Below are positions 16,629 to 24,413 of a stretch of DNA of 64,000 nt, in pieces. The notes beneath the pieces are model-generated. The model did no database searches. It was not told the origin of the DNA and saw only the letters and a list, made by a program, of their open reading frames with translations. Source of the DNA: Halovenus rubra (GTDB lineage: Archaea > Halobacteriota > Halobacteria > Halobacteriales > Haloarculaceae). The DNA lies in the NCBI RefSeq assembly GCF_026586665.1, contig NZ_JAODIY010000009.1, forward strand, positions 1-64,000, written 5' to 3'. The translations under genes and the position numbers were made by a program. The number at the start of each line of letters is the position of its first letter. The stretch's first letter is position 1.

Positions 16629-16632
16629 ATAA
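16611..16632. promoter_or_regulatory. Iron-box-like palindrome, distal copy before the binding protein gene
   Basis: TTATTTAGGC at 16611-16620 is mirrored by GCCTAAATAA at 16623-16632 around a CT centre: a 22-base operator with 10-base arms. It has the DtxR/IdeR core TTAGGC-N2-GCCTAA and lies 35 bases before the start codon at 16667. The right arm overlaps AAATAATAAG, the likely TATA element. Confidence 0.85.
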
Positions 16633-16648
16633 TAAGAATTAACTAAGA

Positions 16649-16662
16649 TTAGGCGAGCCTAA
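16649..16662. promoter_or_regulatory. Iron-box-like palindrome, proximal copy
   Basis: TTAGGC-GA-GCCTAA, a perfect six-base dyad ending five bases before ATG at 16667. With the TATA-like AAATAATAAG about 35 bases upstream of the ATG, transcription would start at or next to the ATG (leaderless). A bound repressor would then cover the initiation site. Confidence 0.87.
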
Positions 16663-16666
16663 AAAC

Positions 16667-17836
16667 ATGGGCGGAAATAACGACTCCCAGAAAGCACCGA
16701 CGCGGCGAGATGTCCTCAAGTACGGCGGAGTTGCAACAGGTAGCGGCTTGCTATCAGGTTGTGCCGGCTTAATTGAATCTGACACTGGGTCCACACCAAC
16801 GGACACCTCTACTCCCGAATCAACCAGCTATTCGGTAACGATGGAACCGATGGGGGAGGTAGAGTTCGAGTCGGTTCCCGAAACGTGGGTCCCGTATAGT
16901 GGTGATTACGCCGATATGGCCGTCGCGCTCGGCAAGGCTGATGGGATCACAGGGATCGGGGGCGCGGACCGTTACTACACTTATTTCTACGACGAACTCG
17001 ACGGTGTGAGCATCGACCAGGATACCATCGAATCCAGCCCTGAAGTCCGGACCAAGGAGCAGTTCCACGAACTGGACAGTGACGTTCACCTCTACGACCC
17101 GCAGATGCTGATCAACTGGTTCGACTGGGACCAATCCGACGTAGAAGAAATCACCGAGAACGTGGCCCCGTTCTTTGCGAATCTAATCTTTCGGCAGGAG
17201 GACGGCTGGCACGACCATCGCTACTACACGCTCTACGGCGCGTTCGAGAAGGTTGCGGAGATGTTCCAGGAGCAGGAGCGCTACCGCGCCTTCGCGGAAC
17301 TTCACGACGAGTTCATCAGCAACATCCAGAAGCAGCTCCCACCGGCCGGCGAACGGCCGAGCGTAATGCTACTGTACAAGCAGACAGCGGAAGCCGATAC
17401 GTTCTCTCCGTACCGGCTCAATGACATGGGCACGAGCAAGAAGCAGTGGCGCGACCTCGGTGTCCCCGACGCGCTGGCACGGACCGGCATCGATGGAATC
17501 AGCACCACCGACCGGGGAGAACTCGACTACGAGACGCTGCTCGAAATCGACCCCGAGGCGCTTCTAATCCGTGGCTATGGGCAGATATCCGTCTCCGAGT
17601 TCCGGGACACCGTACTTCAGAAATTCCGTGATCACCCAGTCGGGAGCGAACTGACTGCGGTCCAGAATGGTCGCGTCTACCGCGGTGGGTTCCTCTATCA
17701 GGGCCCGATCCACAATCTCTTCCTGACCGAGCGGGCAGCCCAACAAATGTACCCCGACGTGTTCGGCGACGTGACCAGTGACGAAGAACTGTTCGACCGG
17801 CAGCGAGTTGCGGATATCGTTAACGGGGAGTTCTAG
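16667..17836 (+). CDS. Ferric-siderophore ABC transporter substrate-binding lipoprotein
   Basis: 389 residues. A Tat signal with lipobox (PTRRDVLKYGGVATGSGLLSGC) anchors it by Cys 32 or so. A Ser/Thr/Pro linker leads to a periplasmic-binding-protein fold of the FepB/FhuD class (PF01497): VTMEPMGEVEFESVPETWV at the start of the N-lobe, a long backbone helix near residues 180-225, and a C-lobe with LLEIDPEALLIRGYGQ and VGSELTAVQNGRVYRGG. It ends FDRQRVADIVNGEF, a tail shared by all three paralogues here. Two iron boxes control it. No permease or ATPase gene follows, so it must work with transporters encoded elsewhere. It follows the dead siderophore synthetase and converges with the flavoprotein gene. 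Confidence 0.88.
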   Translation: MGGNNDSQKAPTRRDVLKYGGVATGSGLLSGCAGLIESDTGSTPTDTSTPESTSYSVTMEPMGEVEFESVPETWVPYSGDYADMAVALGKADGITGIGGADRYYTYFYDELDGVSIDQDTIESSPEVRTKEQFHELDSDVHLYDPQMLINWFDWDQSDVEEITENVAPFFANLIFRQEDGWHDHRYYTLYGAFEKVAEMFQEQERYRAFAELHDEFISNIQKQLPPAGERPSVMLLYKQTAEADTFSPYRLNDMGTSKKQWRDLGVPDALARTGIDGISTTDRGELDYETLLEIDPEALLIRGYGQISVSEFRDTVLQKFRDHPVGSELTAVQNGRVYRGGFLYQGPIHNLFLTERAAQQMYPDVFGDVTSDEELFDRQRVADIVNGEF

Positions 17837-17851
17837 CGTTTCTGACGGCCG

Positions 17852-18736
17852 TTATTTATCCAGTTCAGCCTCGATTTCCGCGGCGCGGTCGAGCACTATG
17901 TCGTCGTCGAGGTGTGCAACAAGGCTACGGTGACTGCGCCGGCGGCGTTTCCGCTGTTCAGCTGGCGAGATTGCTTGCTCCACCTTCTGCCTGACGTACT
18001 GTGACTGTAGCTCATCGAAGCGTGCTTCGGAGAGGTCGGCGTCTTCGGCCCGGTCTGTGAACTCCTTCCGGACGTACTCCTCCCAGTCACCGTCGATGAC
18101 TGACCCTTCAACGAACACCCAGTCAGTGTAGTGAGTCGCGAGATCCTCGGGCAAGCCCTCATCGCATCGTACATTATGTATCAGCCCGAGTGCAGTCTCG
18201 CCCGCCTGTCCGGCGGCAACCACAACTTGGTCTTCAGCCGTCCCAAGTCGGCCGGCAAAATAGAGCCCATCTACCGATGTTCGACCGTAGCGTTTGCGTT
18301 CCTCCCAATTGATATCAACTTCCCCGTCGTCTCCCAGAAACTCTCCCACGTCAAGTGTTTCGAGCCACTCTCGTCCGTACTTCGCCGCCGCGACGAGCGA
18401 TTCAGTCGCGTACTCATCTCCTGTTTCAGTTTCAACACGAAAGCCGTCTGCCGTCTGGGTTGCTGCTACAGCCTTCTCATGCGTTATTTTACAACCGGCT
18501 CGCTCGGCCTGTGTGTGCAAAAATTTCTGGAACGTTGGCGTATCGATTCCAGCAGGGAAGCCGGGAAAATTCTCCAGATGTGCGATCCGCCCCATCGATG
18601 ACCGACCACGATCCAGAATTAGTGTGGAGAGCCCATATCGGCTCGTAAAGACACCAACTGTAATCCCTCCAACGCCACCGCCAACGATAACAACGTCATA
18701 TTCCCCAGTTACTGTCTTTTGAGACTCATTTGACAT
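17852..18736 (-). CDS. Thioredoxin-reductase-like FAD protein lacking the NADPH domain
   Basis: 294 residues. The FAD dinucleotide site is YDVVIVGGGVGGITVGVFTS (residues 12-31), and the closing FAD motif GLYFAGRLGTAEDQVVVAAG lies near residue 170. Between them, where thioredoxin reductases carry an NADPH-binding domain of about 120 residues with a CxxC, there is only a short linker. There is no GxGxxA/G repeat and no redox Cys pair. A charged C-terminal extension of about 90 residues (helical, RKRRRRSHRS) is added. A perfect iron box lies 8 bases before the start. A role in reductive iron release or siderophore chemistry is plausible but inferred. Sequestration or another FAD chemistry is also possible. 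Confidence 0.78.
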   Translation of the reverse strand: MSNESQKTVTGEYDVVIVGGGVGGITVGVFTSRYGLSTLILDRGRSSMGRIAHLENFPGFPAGIDTPTFQKFLHTQAERAGCKITHEKAVAATQTADGFRVETETGDEYATESLVAAAKYGREWLETLDVGEFLGDDGEVDINWEERKRYGRTSVDGLYFAGRLGTAEDQVVVAAGQAGETALGLIHNVRCDEGLPEDLATHYTDWVFVEGSVIDGDWEEYVRKEFTDRAEDADLSEARFDELQSQYVRQKVEQAISPAEQRKRRRRSHRSLVAHLDDDIVLDRAAEIEAELDK

Positions 18737-18744
18737 GATCTGGA

Positions 18745-18758
18745 TTAGGCCGGCCTAA
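18745..18758. promoter_or_regulatory. Iron-box-like palindrome before the flavoprotein gene
   Basis: TTAGGC-CG-GCCTAA is a perfect 14-base dyad, 8 bases before the minus-strand ATG (18736). Its position matches that of the boxes before the binding-protein genes. It also lies 15 bases before the plus-strand GTG at 18773, so it could affect the divergent gene train. Confidence 0.87.
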
Positions 18759-18772
18759 ATGATAAAACGTAC

Positions 18773-19075
18773 GTGTTTGACCCCAGAAGGATCTCGGTAG
18801 TCTCTCGTAGGGGCCACTCAACTGGTGGCGTAGATCAATGCAGCGGGCAAACGAATGTGTCCTTGAGGGATGGTCTCCAGTTTGGAGACCACCCCGTCCT
18901 GCCTGCTCATGACTTCTTCCGACCCTACCAAAGGGACCACGGCCTCGCCGAGTTGCTTGTTGACGACGACCGTTCACAGGGCCGTATTTACGGTCTGACC
19001 GATGACGGCGAGATTGTCGCCGCGCAAGTTCCCGGGGCCGACCCCCACCCGGATGCGGGGGGTGGTGAGGCATGA
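18773..19075 (+). CDS. Small protein, first gene of an overlapping plasmid/provirus train
   Basis: Up to 100 residues if GTG at 18773 is used; no internal ATG exists in frame. The last 60 residues look most protein-like (LAELLVDDDRSQGRIYGL, TDDGEIVAAQVPG). The final residues (DPHPDAGGGEA) are encoded by a GC palindrome inserted near the gene's end. It ends in GCATGA, overlapping the next start. I recognise no function. The start and the N-terminal 40 residues are doubtful. Confidence 0.5.
   Translation: MFDPRRISVVSRRGHSTGGVDQCSGQTNVSLRDGLQFGDHPVLPAHDFFRPYQRDHGLAELLVDDDRSQGRIYGLTDDGEIVAAQVPGADPHPDAGGGEA
19042..19065. repeat. 24-base GC palindrome within a coding sequence
   Basis: CCCCCACCCG GATG CGGGGGGTGG. 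It is nearly identical to the element at 19688-19711 and to the stems after the tail-peptide repeats. It lies in frame at the 3' end of the first gene of the train and encodes HPDAGGG. Confidence 0.8.
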
Positions 19076-19140
19076 GCCGACGATATAGCGACATGCAATG
19101 TATGGCTTGTGTTTGTGCGCGAGGTAAGACCGATGCGTAA
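19072..19140 (+). CDS. 22-residue Cys-rich microprotein
   Basis: MSRRYSDMQCMACVCARG... starts at the ATGA overlap with the previous gene, and its TAA lies within the start of the next gene (ATGCGTAA). The end-to-start overlaps on both sides suggest it is translated. The CMACVC cluster might bind a metal. Its size makes this tentative. Confidence 0.45.
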   Translation: MSRRYSDMQCMACVCARGKTDA

Positions 19141-19456
19141 AGACCCTGAGCGCCTGCCGAGAGACGCGAAGCCAGTTGTTGTTTCTCTGGAAACTGGCGA
19201 GGAAACGTTTGCTGCAACCCACGAGACGCTTGAGTCGGGCTGGTTGTGGGTTGAACTGTGGGACGGAACTCGTCGAAAATTGCCCCCACAGCGTATCATG
19301 CGTGTCGATACTGTCGAGACGACCGCACACCGGAAGGACGGGACGTGTTGGCACGAGGTGTCCGACCCTGAGCTGGTCGAGCAAGCGAAGCAGGCCGCCG
19401 GTCTTGACGACAGGCAACGGCGCGCGGTCGCAGACGGTGGTGAGAGAGATGGGTGA
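19133..19456 (+). CDS. Small hypothetical protein of the train
   Basis: 107 residues from ATG at 19133 (MRKDPERLPRDAKPVVV). A compact beta-rich segment (VSLETGEETFAATHETLES, then LWVELWDGTRRKLPPQRIM) resembles an SH3-like or small barrel fold. A polar C-terminus follows (ELVEQAKQAAGL). It overlaps the genes on both sides by 8 bases, as expected for coupled translation. I know no family name for it; similar small proteins are frequent in haloarchaeal plasmids and proviruses. Confidence 0.65.
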   Translation: MRKDPERLPRDAKPVVVSLETGEETFAATHETLESGWLWVELWDGTRRKLPPQRIMRVDTVETTAHRKDGTCWHEVSDPELVEQAKQAAGLDDRQRRAVADGGERDG

Positions 19457-19721
19457 GTACTACGAGTATCGTGTCTGTGCTCTCTTCGATTACAACCACC
19501 CGCAGACTGTCTCAGACGAGCAACTCATGGAGGTAACGACCCAGTGGACGATGGATCGAGACAGGGCTATCGCGGAAGCGGAGTCTCTACGTGAGAAAGG
19601 TTCGGGGAATGTGACGGTTGAAACCCGTCTGCGGGGCGATTATGGCGATTTTGAGGAGTTGCCTGAGTCTCTAGGAGAGCATTCAGACCCCCACCCGCAT
19701 GCGGGGGGTGGTTCTCGGTGA
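19449..19721 (+). CDS. Small hypothetical protein of the train, palindrome-encoded tail
   Basis: 90 residues from ATG at 19449 (MGEYYEYRVCALFDYNHPQ). The body is a plausible small alpha/beta protein with QWTMDRDRAIAEAESLREKG as a helix. The last residues, DPHPHAGGGSR, are encoded by a GC palindrome, almost the same tail as the first gene of the train. It overlaps the next gene by GTGA. Function unknown. Confidence 0.62.
   Translation: MGEYYEYRVCALFDYNHPQTVSDEQLMEVTTQWTMDRDRAIAEAESLREKGSGNVTVETRLRGDYGDFEELPESLGEHSDPHPHAGGGSR
19688..19711. repeat. 24-base GC palindrome, second coding copy
   Basis: CCCCCACCCGC / ATGCGGGGGGTGG. It has an exact CCCGCATGCGGG core dyad and lies in frame at the 3' end of the preceding small gene. 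It differs from the copy at 19042 only at the centre. Confidence 0.82.
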
Positions 19722-20023
19722 CTGAAGAGACAGCGACAGACGACGAGCGAGAACCGATATTTGAACCTCGTGAGCGGGCGCTTATCACCGCGTCGGCTAG
19801 TATCGCACTCGTCGTTGGCCTGTGGTTAGGTCACTGGTTGGTTCCTTCTGAGGCGTTCGCCGAGCATATCACACACAATGCGACATACACCGAGGGTGTA
19901 GATGCCTACTATCAGCCGACAAATAGGCTCTTACCGCTGTTCTCGGTGTTCATTCTGGCGCTGGGAGGCTACTGGTCGTATCGTGGCTTCGTCGAGGCTG
20001 ATGAGGAGGTGGCCGAGTCGTGA
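19718..20023 (+). CDS. Two-TM membrane protein of the train
   Basis: 101 residues from GTG at 19718, overlapping the previous stop (GTGA). Two clear membrane helices: LITASASIALVVGLWLGHWL (about 25-45) and LLPLFSVFILALGGYWSYRG (about 72-92), with a polar loop between and an acidic C-terminus. This is a typical small holin-like or structural membrane protein of archaeal mobile elements; no specific function can be assigned. Confidence 0.68.
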   Translation: MTEETATDDEREPIFEPRERALITASASIALVVGLWLGHWLVPSEAFAEHITHNATYTEGVDAYYQPTNRLLPLFSVFILALGGYWSYRGFVEADEEVAES

Positions 20024-20208
20024 GGGACGCTCTCGATGGGCTGCTCGACGCGCTCCGGTCGTGGTGGTCTCCGACCTGTAAGGCTCCGGGGTGTGACTCC
20101 GAGGATACAGACTTGATGTTGGTTGCTGGTCGGCTCGTTCTGCTTTGTCCCGAGCATTCGGTCGAGATGGCGCTGGCGGCTGTCGAGACCGACGAGGTGA
20201 GCCGATGA
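20020..20208 (+). CDS. Small Cys/His-containing protein of the train
   Basis: 62 residues from GTG at 20020, overlapping the previous stop by 4 bases. It contains PTCKAPGCDSED (CxxxxC) and LLCPEHS, a possible single zinc site (two Cys, then Cys-x-x-His). The small zinc-binding fold is common in the auxiliary genes of haloarchaeal viruses and plasmids. Function unknown. Confidence 0.6.
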   Translation: MRDALDGLLDALRSWWSPTCKAPGCDSEDTDLMLVAGRLVLLCPEHSVEMALAAVETDEVSR

Positions 20209-20315
20209 GTGACTCGACTGCCGACGGCTGCTTGGACTGTGGAAACCAGCCTGTCGTTGCTGGTGGGCTGTGTAGCGCGTGCCACGAGTACTACGAGGAG
20301 GTGACTGTACTGTGA
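20205..20315 (+). CDS. 36-residue zinc-finger microprotein
   Basis: MSDSTADGCLDCGNQPVVAG and then GLCSACHEYYEE: two CxxC knuckles 15 or so residues apart, a complete zinc-binding set. It starts inside the previous stop (ATGA) and ends TGTGA, overlapping the GTG of the next gene. Very short but well supported by motif and position. Confidence 0.65.
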   Translation: MSDSTADGCLDCGNQPVVAGGLCSACHEYYEEVTVL

Positions 20316-20551
20316 GTTCTGAGGATAAATACCGAACTGAGCCACCCGATGACTTGCCGTCGGGAATCGAGAACTGGCCGTATGAACAGCGCATCGAGTG
20401 GGCGAAATCAATGTACCTGCGAGAAGGGTTAATCATGCAACTACTCACCAGAGGAAATCATCCAAATCCGAGCCTCAGAGGAAAAGACATGCACCTGACA
20501 AAAGAAGAACTAGCAGCGATATATCTAGCTGTCCGGGGTGTTGCCGAATGA
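20312..20551 (+). CDS. Conserved small protein closing the train
   Basis: 79 residues from GTG at 20312. The sequence (PPDDLPSGIENWPYEQRIEW, AKSMYLREGLIMQLLTRGNH, LTKEELAAIYLAVRG) is of a type often seen in haloarchaeal plasmids and pleolipovirus-like elements. Its second half may be a short helix-turn-helix (HLTKEELAAIYLAV). No confirmed function. It ends the overlapping gene series; the long empty stretch follows. Confidence 0.65.
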   Translation: MSSEDKYRTEPPDDLPSGIENWPYEQRIEWAKSMYLREGLIMQLLTRGNHPNPSLRGKDMHLTKEELAAIYLAVRGVAE

Positions 20552-22156
20552 CCCGGTTGACTAGGCGGCTGATATCACACTCCCAGCTAAAGACCCTTAT
20601 TTGTGAATGTAATATCCTATTTCTCCCGATACATCCATCCGTGTCGATTAATGACTTCATGTACACATCTAAAAGTCTTCTCTCTAATATGGCTAGCCAG
20701 AGACTGCTTGTTGATTTTCTTTTCTGGATATATTCAAAAGGGCTCTCGAATTATTCATACCGCTGTGAGCCAATAGCCTTTCTGCGTTTGAACCCACGAC
20801 TCAAGAGACCATGTCTGCTCTGATAGTGGTTTTTATATGGGGAAAGGTATGAACAAAAATCATCTTTGCCTATTAAGCTAACTTCCCGACAACATACGCC
20901 AAAAGTAATTTGTAGCCAGAAGACTGCCGCCGCGTTTGATTCTGTACGACGTTGCCACTAAGCCAACTCGCTCTTTATAGATACGTTCTCCCCATGTTAT
21001 TCATAGAGTACAGCTGAGAAGTGACATACTTCTCGGACCTGAATAGCTTAATTAATGAGTTGCAATAGATCTCGTGCAGACTGCGATTGTCCGCCTGTTT
21101 GCTACGCCGAGTCAGCGCTACAAGCAGTGCAGTACCTACATCACACAAACGGTACAACACAGTTTGGCTTCTTGCGTGAGATGTATCTCAAAAGTTGCCA
21201 CGATAACAAGTTTTCGCAGTCTTCCCGCCTCTCTTGTCCGATTAGAAAATCGCCACACTCGATTCGTTGAATTTGGTGTTTTGGTTCTTTTAGCATGTTA
21301 TCTCGGACAAGAAGCTATCTCGCGCAGGTGTCAGCCGGCAATAGTGCCAGTGTCGTCTTAATCAGTCCTGTCGTAACTCACGACGACTAACGTCTCTGCC
21401 AAGCGTTTCCGTTGCGGAAATCCGTGATGCTCTCTATTGGTGTTCTCGTACAACCAGTAGTGTGTTATTATTGACATATTTCGTCTGCCTGACTGGATAT
21501 GATGTCACACCACATCAGGAGACGATACCGTACCAATAGCTCTAAGTTCTTTAGATAAACGTAGCTTGTCTCTCTTACTCGAAAATCTATATGGGTATTG
21601 GCTCTCGTCGTCTAACTACGACTCGAATTGTACTCCCTGACTGCAACACACTGGCTGCCCTATCTTTGTATTCTCACGTCCAGAGACATTGAGGAATGCT
21701 AACGGCATATTGGAGTATTTACTATCGCCTTTGATCTCTCCTCAACTGGGGTAAAACATGGTGGCACTTTCCAGCATCCCTACATTTAACCGTAGAATCC
21801 TGATTAAGTGGTGTTCGGTTTCTAGCACTGACCTGCTTTTGTTGCATCTGAATACGACAACTTTCGTGTCTCGTCTTGGTTCTTGACTCAACTAGAAACT
21901 AATTTACTATTTTGACTTTCTCGGAACTTGTAAATGATATAGTGCTATATTATACTATCTCTGTCTGATGTTCGGAATGTAGGTGGATAATGCACAGGTT
22001 ACAACATTTCCGGAGTGAAATAAAAAACGGCGGGACGGATCGAGAAGCACGTAGAGTCGTTTTCTAGCGTTTCTGATAGGTCAAAAGAATTAAACGCCAA
22101 TATTCTGGATCGTTGTCACTGGTGAGTTTGCGAATTGGACGGAGAAGAGCAGCGTG
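20552..22156. other. 1.6-kb stretch with no supportable gene
   Basis: AT-richer than its surroundings. The open frames are short and lack protein-like composition, Shine-Dalgarno context or recognisable motifs. I find no tRNA, no CRISPR unit and no long inverted repeat by eye. It is likely decayed mobile-element DNA, with possible replication-origin-like AT-rich runs (21540-21600, 21900-21960), but no origin boxes can be claimed. Confidence 0.5.
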
Positions 22157-22618
22157 TTAGTTGGGTGGATCAAGGCCGTAGTAATTTTTGGCGATGGTGA
22201 GGAATATATTTGCCGTGATCTCTGGGGAGTAGGTCGGATCGTCCTTAATAGACAGTTGGACTAGCAAATCCACGATTCGCCAGCAATTGTACAACACGCA
22301 GGCGAACGCGAAGTTGAAGTACCGGTACTGGTGGTCCTTCGACGTAGTCCGGCAGAGGAACTTCTTGAGTTTCTTGAATCCGTTCTCAATGCCCCAACGA
22401 CGTTTGTACCGGGACATCATGCGACCGATCTGGTGGGCCATCTCACGCTCTTCACCAACGTCGGTGTCGATGAGTGGATGATTCGTCTCGAATGGGATAA
22501 TCGGTGCATCAAAAGGCTCTCGTTCTGGGATATCCTCTTCTTCCTCAATGGTAGACAGCAGCGATTCGAAGGTTAGGCCACCAAGTAGCAGCCAGAGGCC
22601 ACCGAGCAACAGCGCCAT
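22157..22618 (-). pseudogene. C-terminal fragment of a DDE (IS4-like, ISH-type) transposase fused to a membrane segment
   Basis: Residues 60-150 read MMSRYKRRWGIENGFKKLKK and then RYFNFAFACVLYNCWRIVDL, the C-terminal part of haloarchaeal IS4-type transposases, including the E of the DDE triad (RWGIENGF). The first 40 residues (MALLLGGLWLLLGGLTFES) are a hydrophobic helix foreign to transposases, so the frame is a chimera at about 22500. The D residues of the active site are absent, making it inactive for transposition. The frame continues upstream without a stop to 22684, just after the next gene. Confidence 0.72.
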
Positions 22619-22684
22619 CAGGGCGGCGTTGATCGGGACGCTGTGAGTCCAGCCAAGACGATCCCGGCGACCGGCGGCGATGGT

Positions 22685-23188
22685 TTAGACACACGACACC
22701 GACGCCGACCTGTCAGCAATGTCGACGTGGAACTCGGCACCGTCGTCGTTGCAGTACTCGGCCGTCGTCAAGACTGCTCTATTGTCAGTCGTCTCGACGA
22801 TGACGGCATACGTTCCGCTACCTTCGAAAGACTCGAGAGTCAGGGAGACACTGCCATCGGTGGGAACGGTCGCGTCTGTCGACCGGTCAGCGTCAAGGAC
22901 GGAGAGATTTCGGAACCGAGTACTGGTTGCGACCTCCCCGAGTCCTGTGTATCGCGTCCGGTTGTCCATGTCGTACCGGAACGTGAGATCGGAGAGGCTG
23001 TCTACCGATGTCCGGTAGAGAGTCACTTGATAGGTGGTGTTGTTCTCGTTCTGTACGTCCACTGTGGCCGGTTCGTCGACGAACGGCGTCATTTCTTCAG
23101 TACTAACGACGTACCCACCCGAGAGAACGCAAACAGCGAGGGCAACGGCAATTGTTCGCCGATTGAGAAACTGGCGGGGACTGACCAT
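22685..23188 (-). CDS. Exported or membrane-anchored small protein, unknown
   Basis: 167 residues from ATG at 23188 (MVSPRQFLNRRTIAVALAVC). One N-terminal hydrophobic helix (about 12-30) could be a signal or anchor, followed by a beta-rich domain (ATVDVQNENNTTYQVTLYRT, VSLTLESFEGSGTYAVIVET) like immunoglobulin-type domains of haloarchaeal surface proteins. Two Cys near the C-terminus (YCNDD, SVSCV) may pair. Its 3' end abuts the transposase chimera, so its original operon partner may be lost. Confidence 0.6.
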   Translation of the reverse strand: MVSPRQFLNRRTIAVALAVCVLSGGYVVSTEEMTPFVDEPATVDVQNENNTTYQVTLYRTSVDSLSDLTFRYDMDNRTRYTGLGEVATSTRFRNLSVLDADRSTDATVPTDGSVSLTLESFEGSGTYAVIVETTDNRAVLTTAEYCNDDGAEFHVDIADRSASVSCV

Positions 23189-23450
23189 CAACCCACGGTA
23201 CGGTATGATGAATCTTATATTTTTCTCTTTTGATAGGTGGAAAATTATCGGGCGGCAGAACGCCAATATCATGCGGACGCCCGACTCACACGGAGATATG
23301 TCGAGTTTTGAGTCGCTGAGAGGTATCCAGTTTCAGATATTATATGTGACATAGTTTCCGTTAACCAGTGTGTCTACTCGGTCTGGAGATCCGTCAAAAT
23401 CAAATTATCGGTGCGTTCGACCTATGCATTATAACCTATCTTCCGAAGTA

Positions 23451-23762
23451 ATGATCTCTGGTGTACCTGCGAATGCCTTCGCTCATGTGCATGGGATCGT
23501 CGAAATTCGTTCCGTTTTCGCAAACGATCTTGGAACGTCGGGGAAAATCACGGCTGAGGTGATTTGGAAAGCGATTCCAGAAGCGAAGACAAAAATACAG
23601 CAGCAAACCACGGACAAACGCATAGAACACCAGCAGGTCGTCTATGACATCATCGCCTCAAGTGAGAAGATTATACGGATGAGTTGTACAGAAAGTACTG
23701 GAGCTAGGCGAGCCGAAGACCCGGCAGACGGTGCGGACATACGTCTCGAAACTTGAACAGTA
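23451..23762 (+). pseudogene. C-terminal remnant of an Orc1/Cdc6 gene
   Basis: Translation gives ITAEVIWKAIPEAKTKIQQQ and RIEHQQVVYDIIASSEKI, the end of the AAA+ lid and the start of the winged-helix domain of Orc1/Cdc6 proteins. After SEKI the frame breaks: DELYRKYW and then DPKTRQTVRTYVSKLEQ can be followed only by shifting frames. No ATPase domain precedes it. It covers roughly the part missing from the Orc1 fragment at 14314, but 8.6 kb separates them and base composition differs, so common origin is unproven. Confidence 0.65.
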
Positions 23763-23875
23763 AGACGACTGCTTCTCAAGTCCATAATTGAACTCTCTTC
23801 TGCTGGAACCGGCTTTACGGTCACTACGCTATACCTCCCCCAAGCTTTAGGTAAAATCTTCCCAAACAATGTTGT

Positions 23876-24190
23876 ATGAGAACACTCGACTCATTCGAGA
23901 TTCGTTCTGATAACATTGATAAACTAGTGACCGATGTAGACGAAATTGAAAGACCACTACTCTATGACCGCGAAGATTGTGTCTATTCGACAAGAGTAAG
24001 AGTTGCGTTAGAAAACAATAGTGTCGATTATGACGAGATATGGGCACCCGAAGATACCGATGATAGAGACATTGTGGAAGAAATCACTGGTCAGAGGACC
24101 GTCCCGGTCATGCTTGACCCAGCAGCCGACAGAGACTATTTCACCGATACTGAAACAATGTTGGCCCATATCGAAGAGACATATAGCTGA
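23876..24190 (+). CDS. Glutaredoxin/GST-N-like thioredoxin-fold protein
   Basis: 104 residues. Residues 28-100 form a thioredoxin-like fold: RPLLYDREDCVYSTRVRVAL with the first Cys of the active site, then VDYDEIWAPED, then the cis-Pro motif RTVPVMLD and the FTDTETMLAHIEETY ending of glutathione S-transferase N-domains and glutaredoxins. The active site is C-V-Y-S, not CPYC. The monothiol form would favour Fe-S cluster handling or disulfide isomerisation over dithiol reduction. It lies alone, next to an iron-uptake gene on the other strand. Confidence 0.78.
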   Translation: MRTLDSFEIRSDNIDKLVTDVDEIERPLLYDREDCVYSTRVRVALENNSVDYDEIWAPEDTDDRDIVEEITGQRTVPVMLDPAADRDYFTDTETMLAHIEETYS

Positions 24191-24413
24191 GTAAATTCTA
24201 ACGTAGGCTGTAAGCAAAAAGGTGAATCGGACATTCACGTCAGATGTAAGCCACTAGCCGTCGAAACACTCCAAGAAATGGTCGTCCGGATGAGAGTCGA
24301 CAAAACGTTCGCCAGTCATGTCGAGTGTATCTATCTAGTGGCGGTCAGTACACGACTGTTGGGTGTTCGACGAGATAACCGACGACAATGACGGCATTTG
24401 GAACCGAAATACC

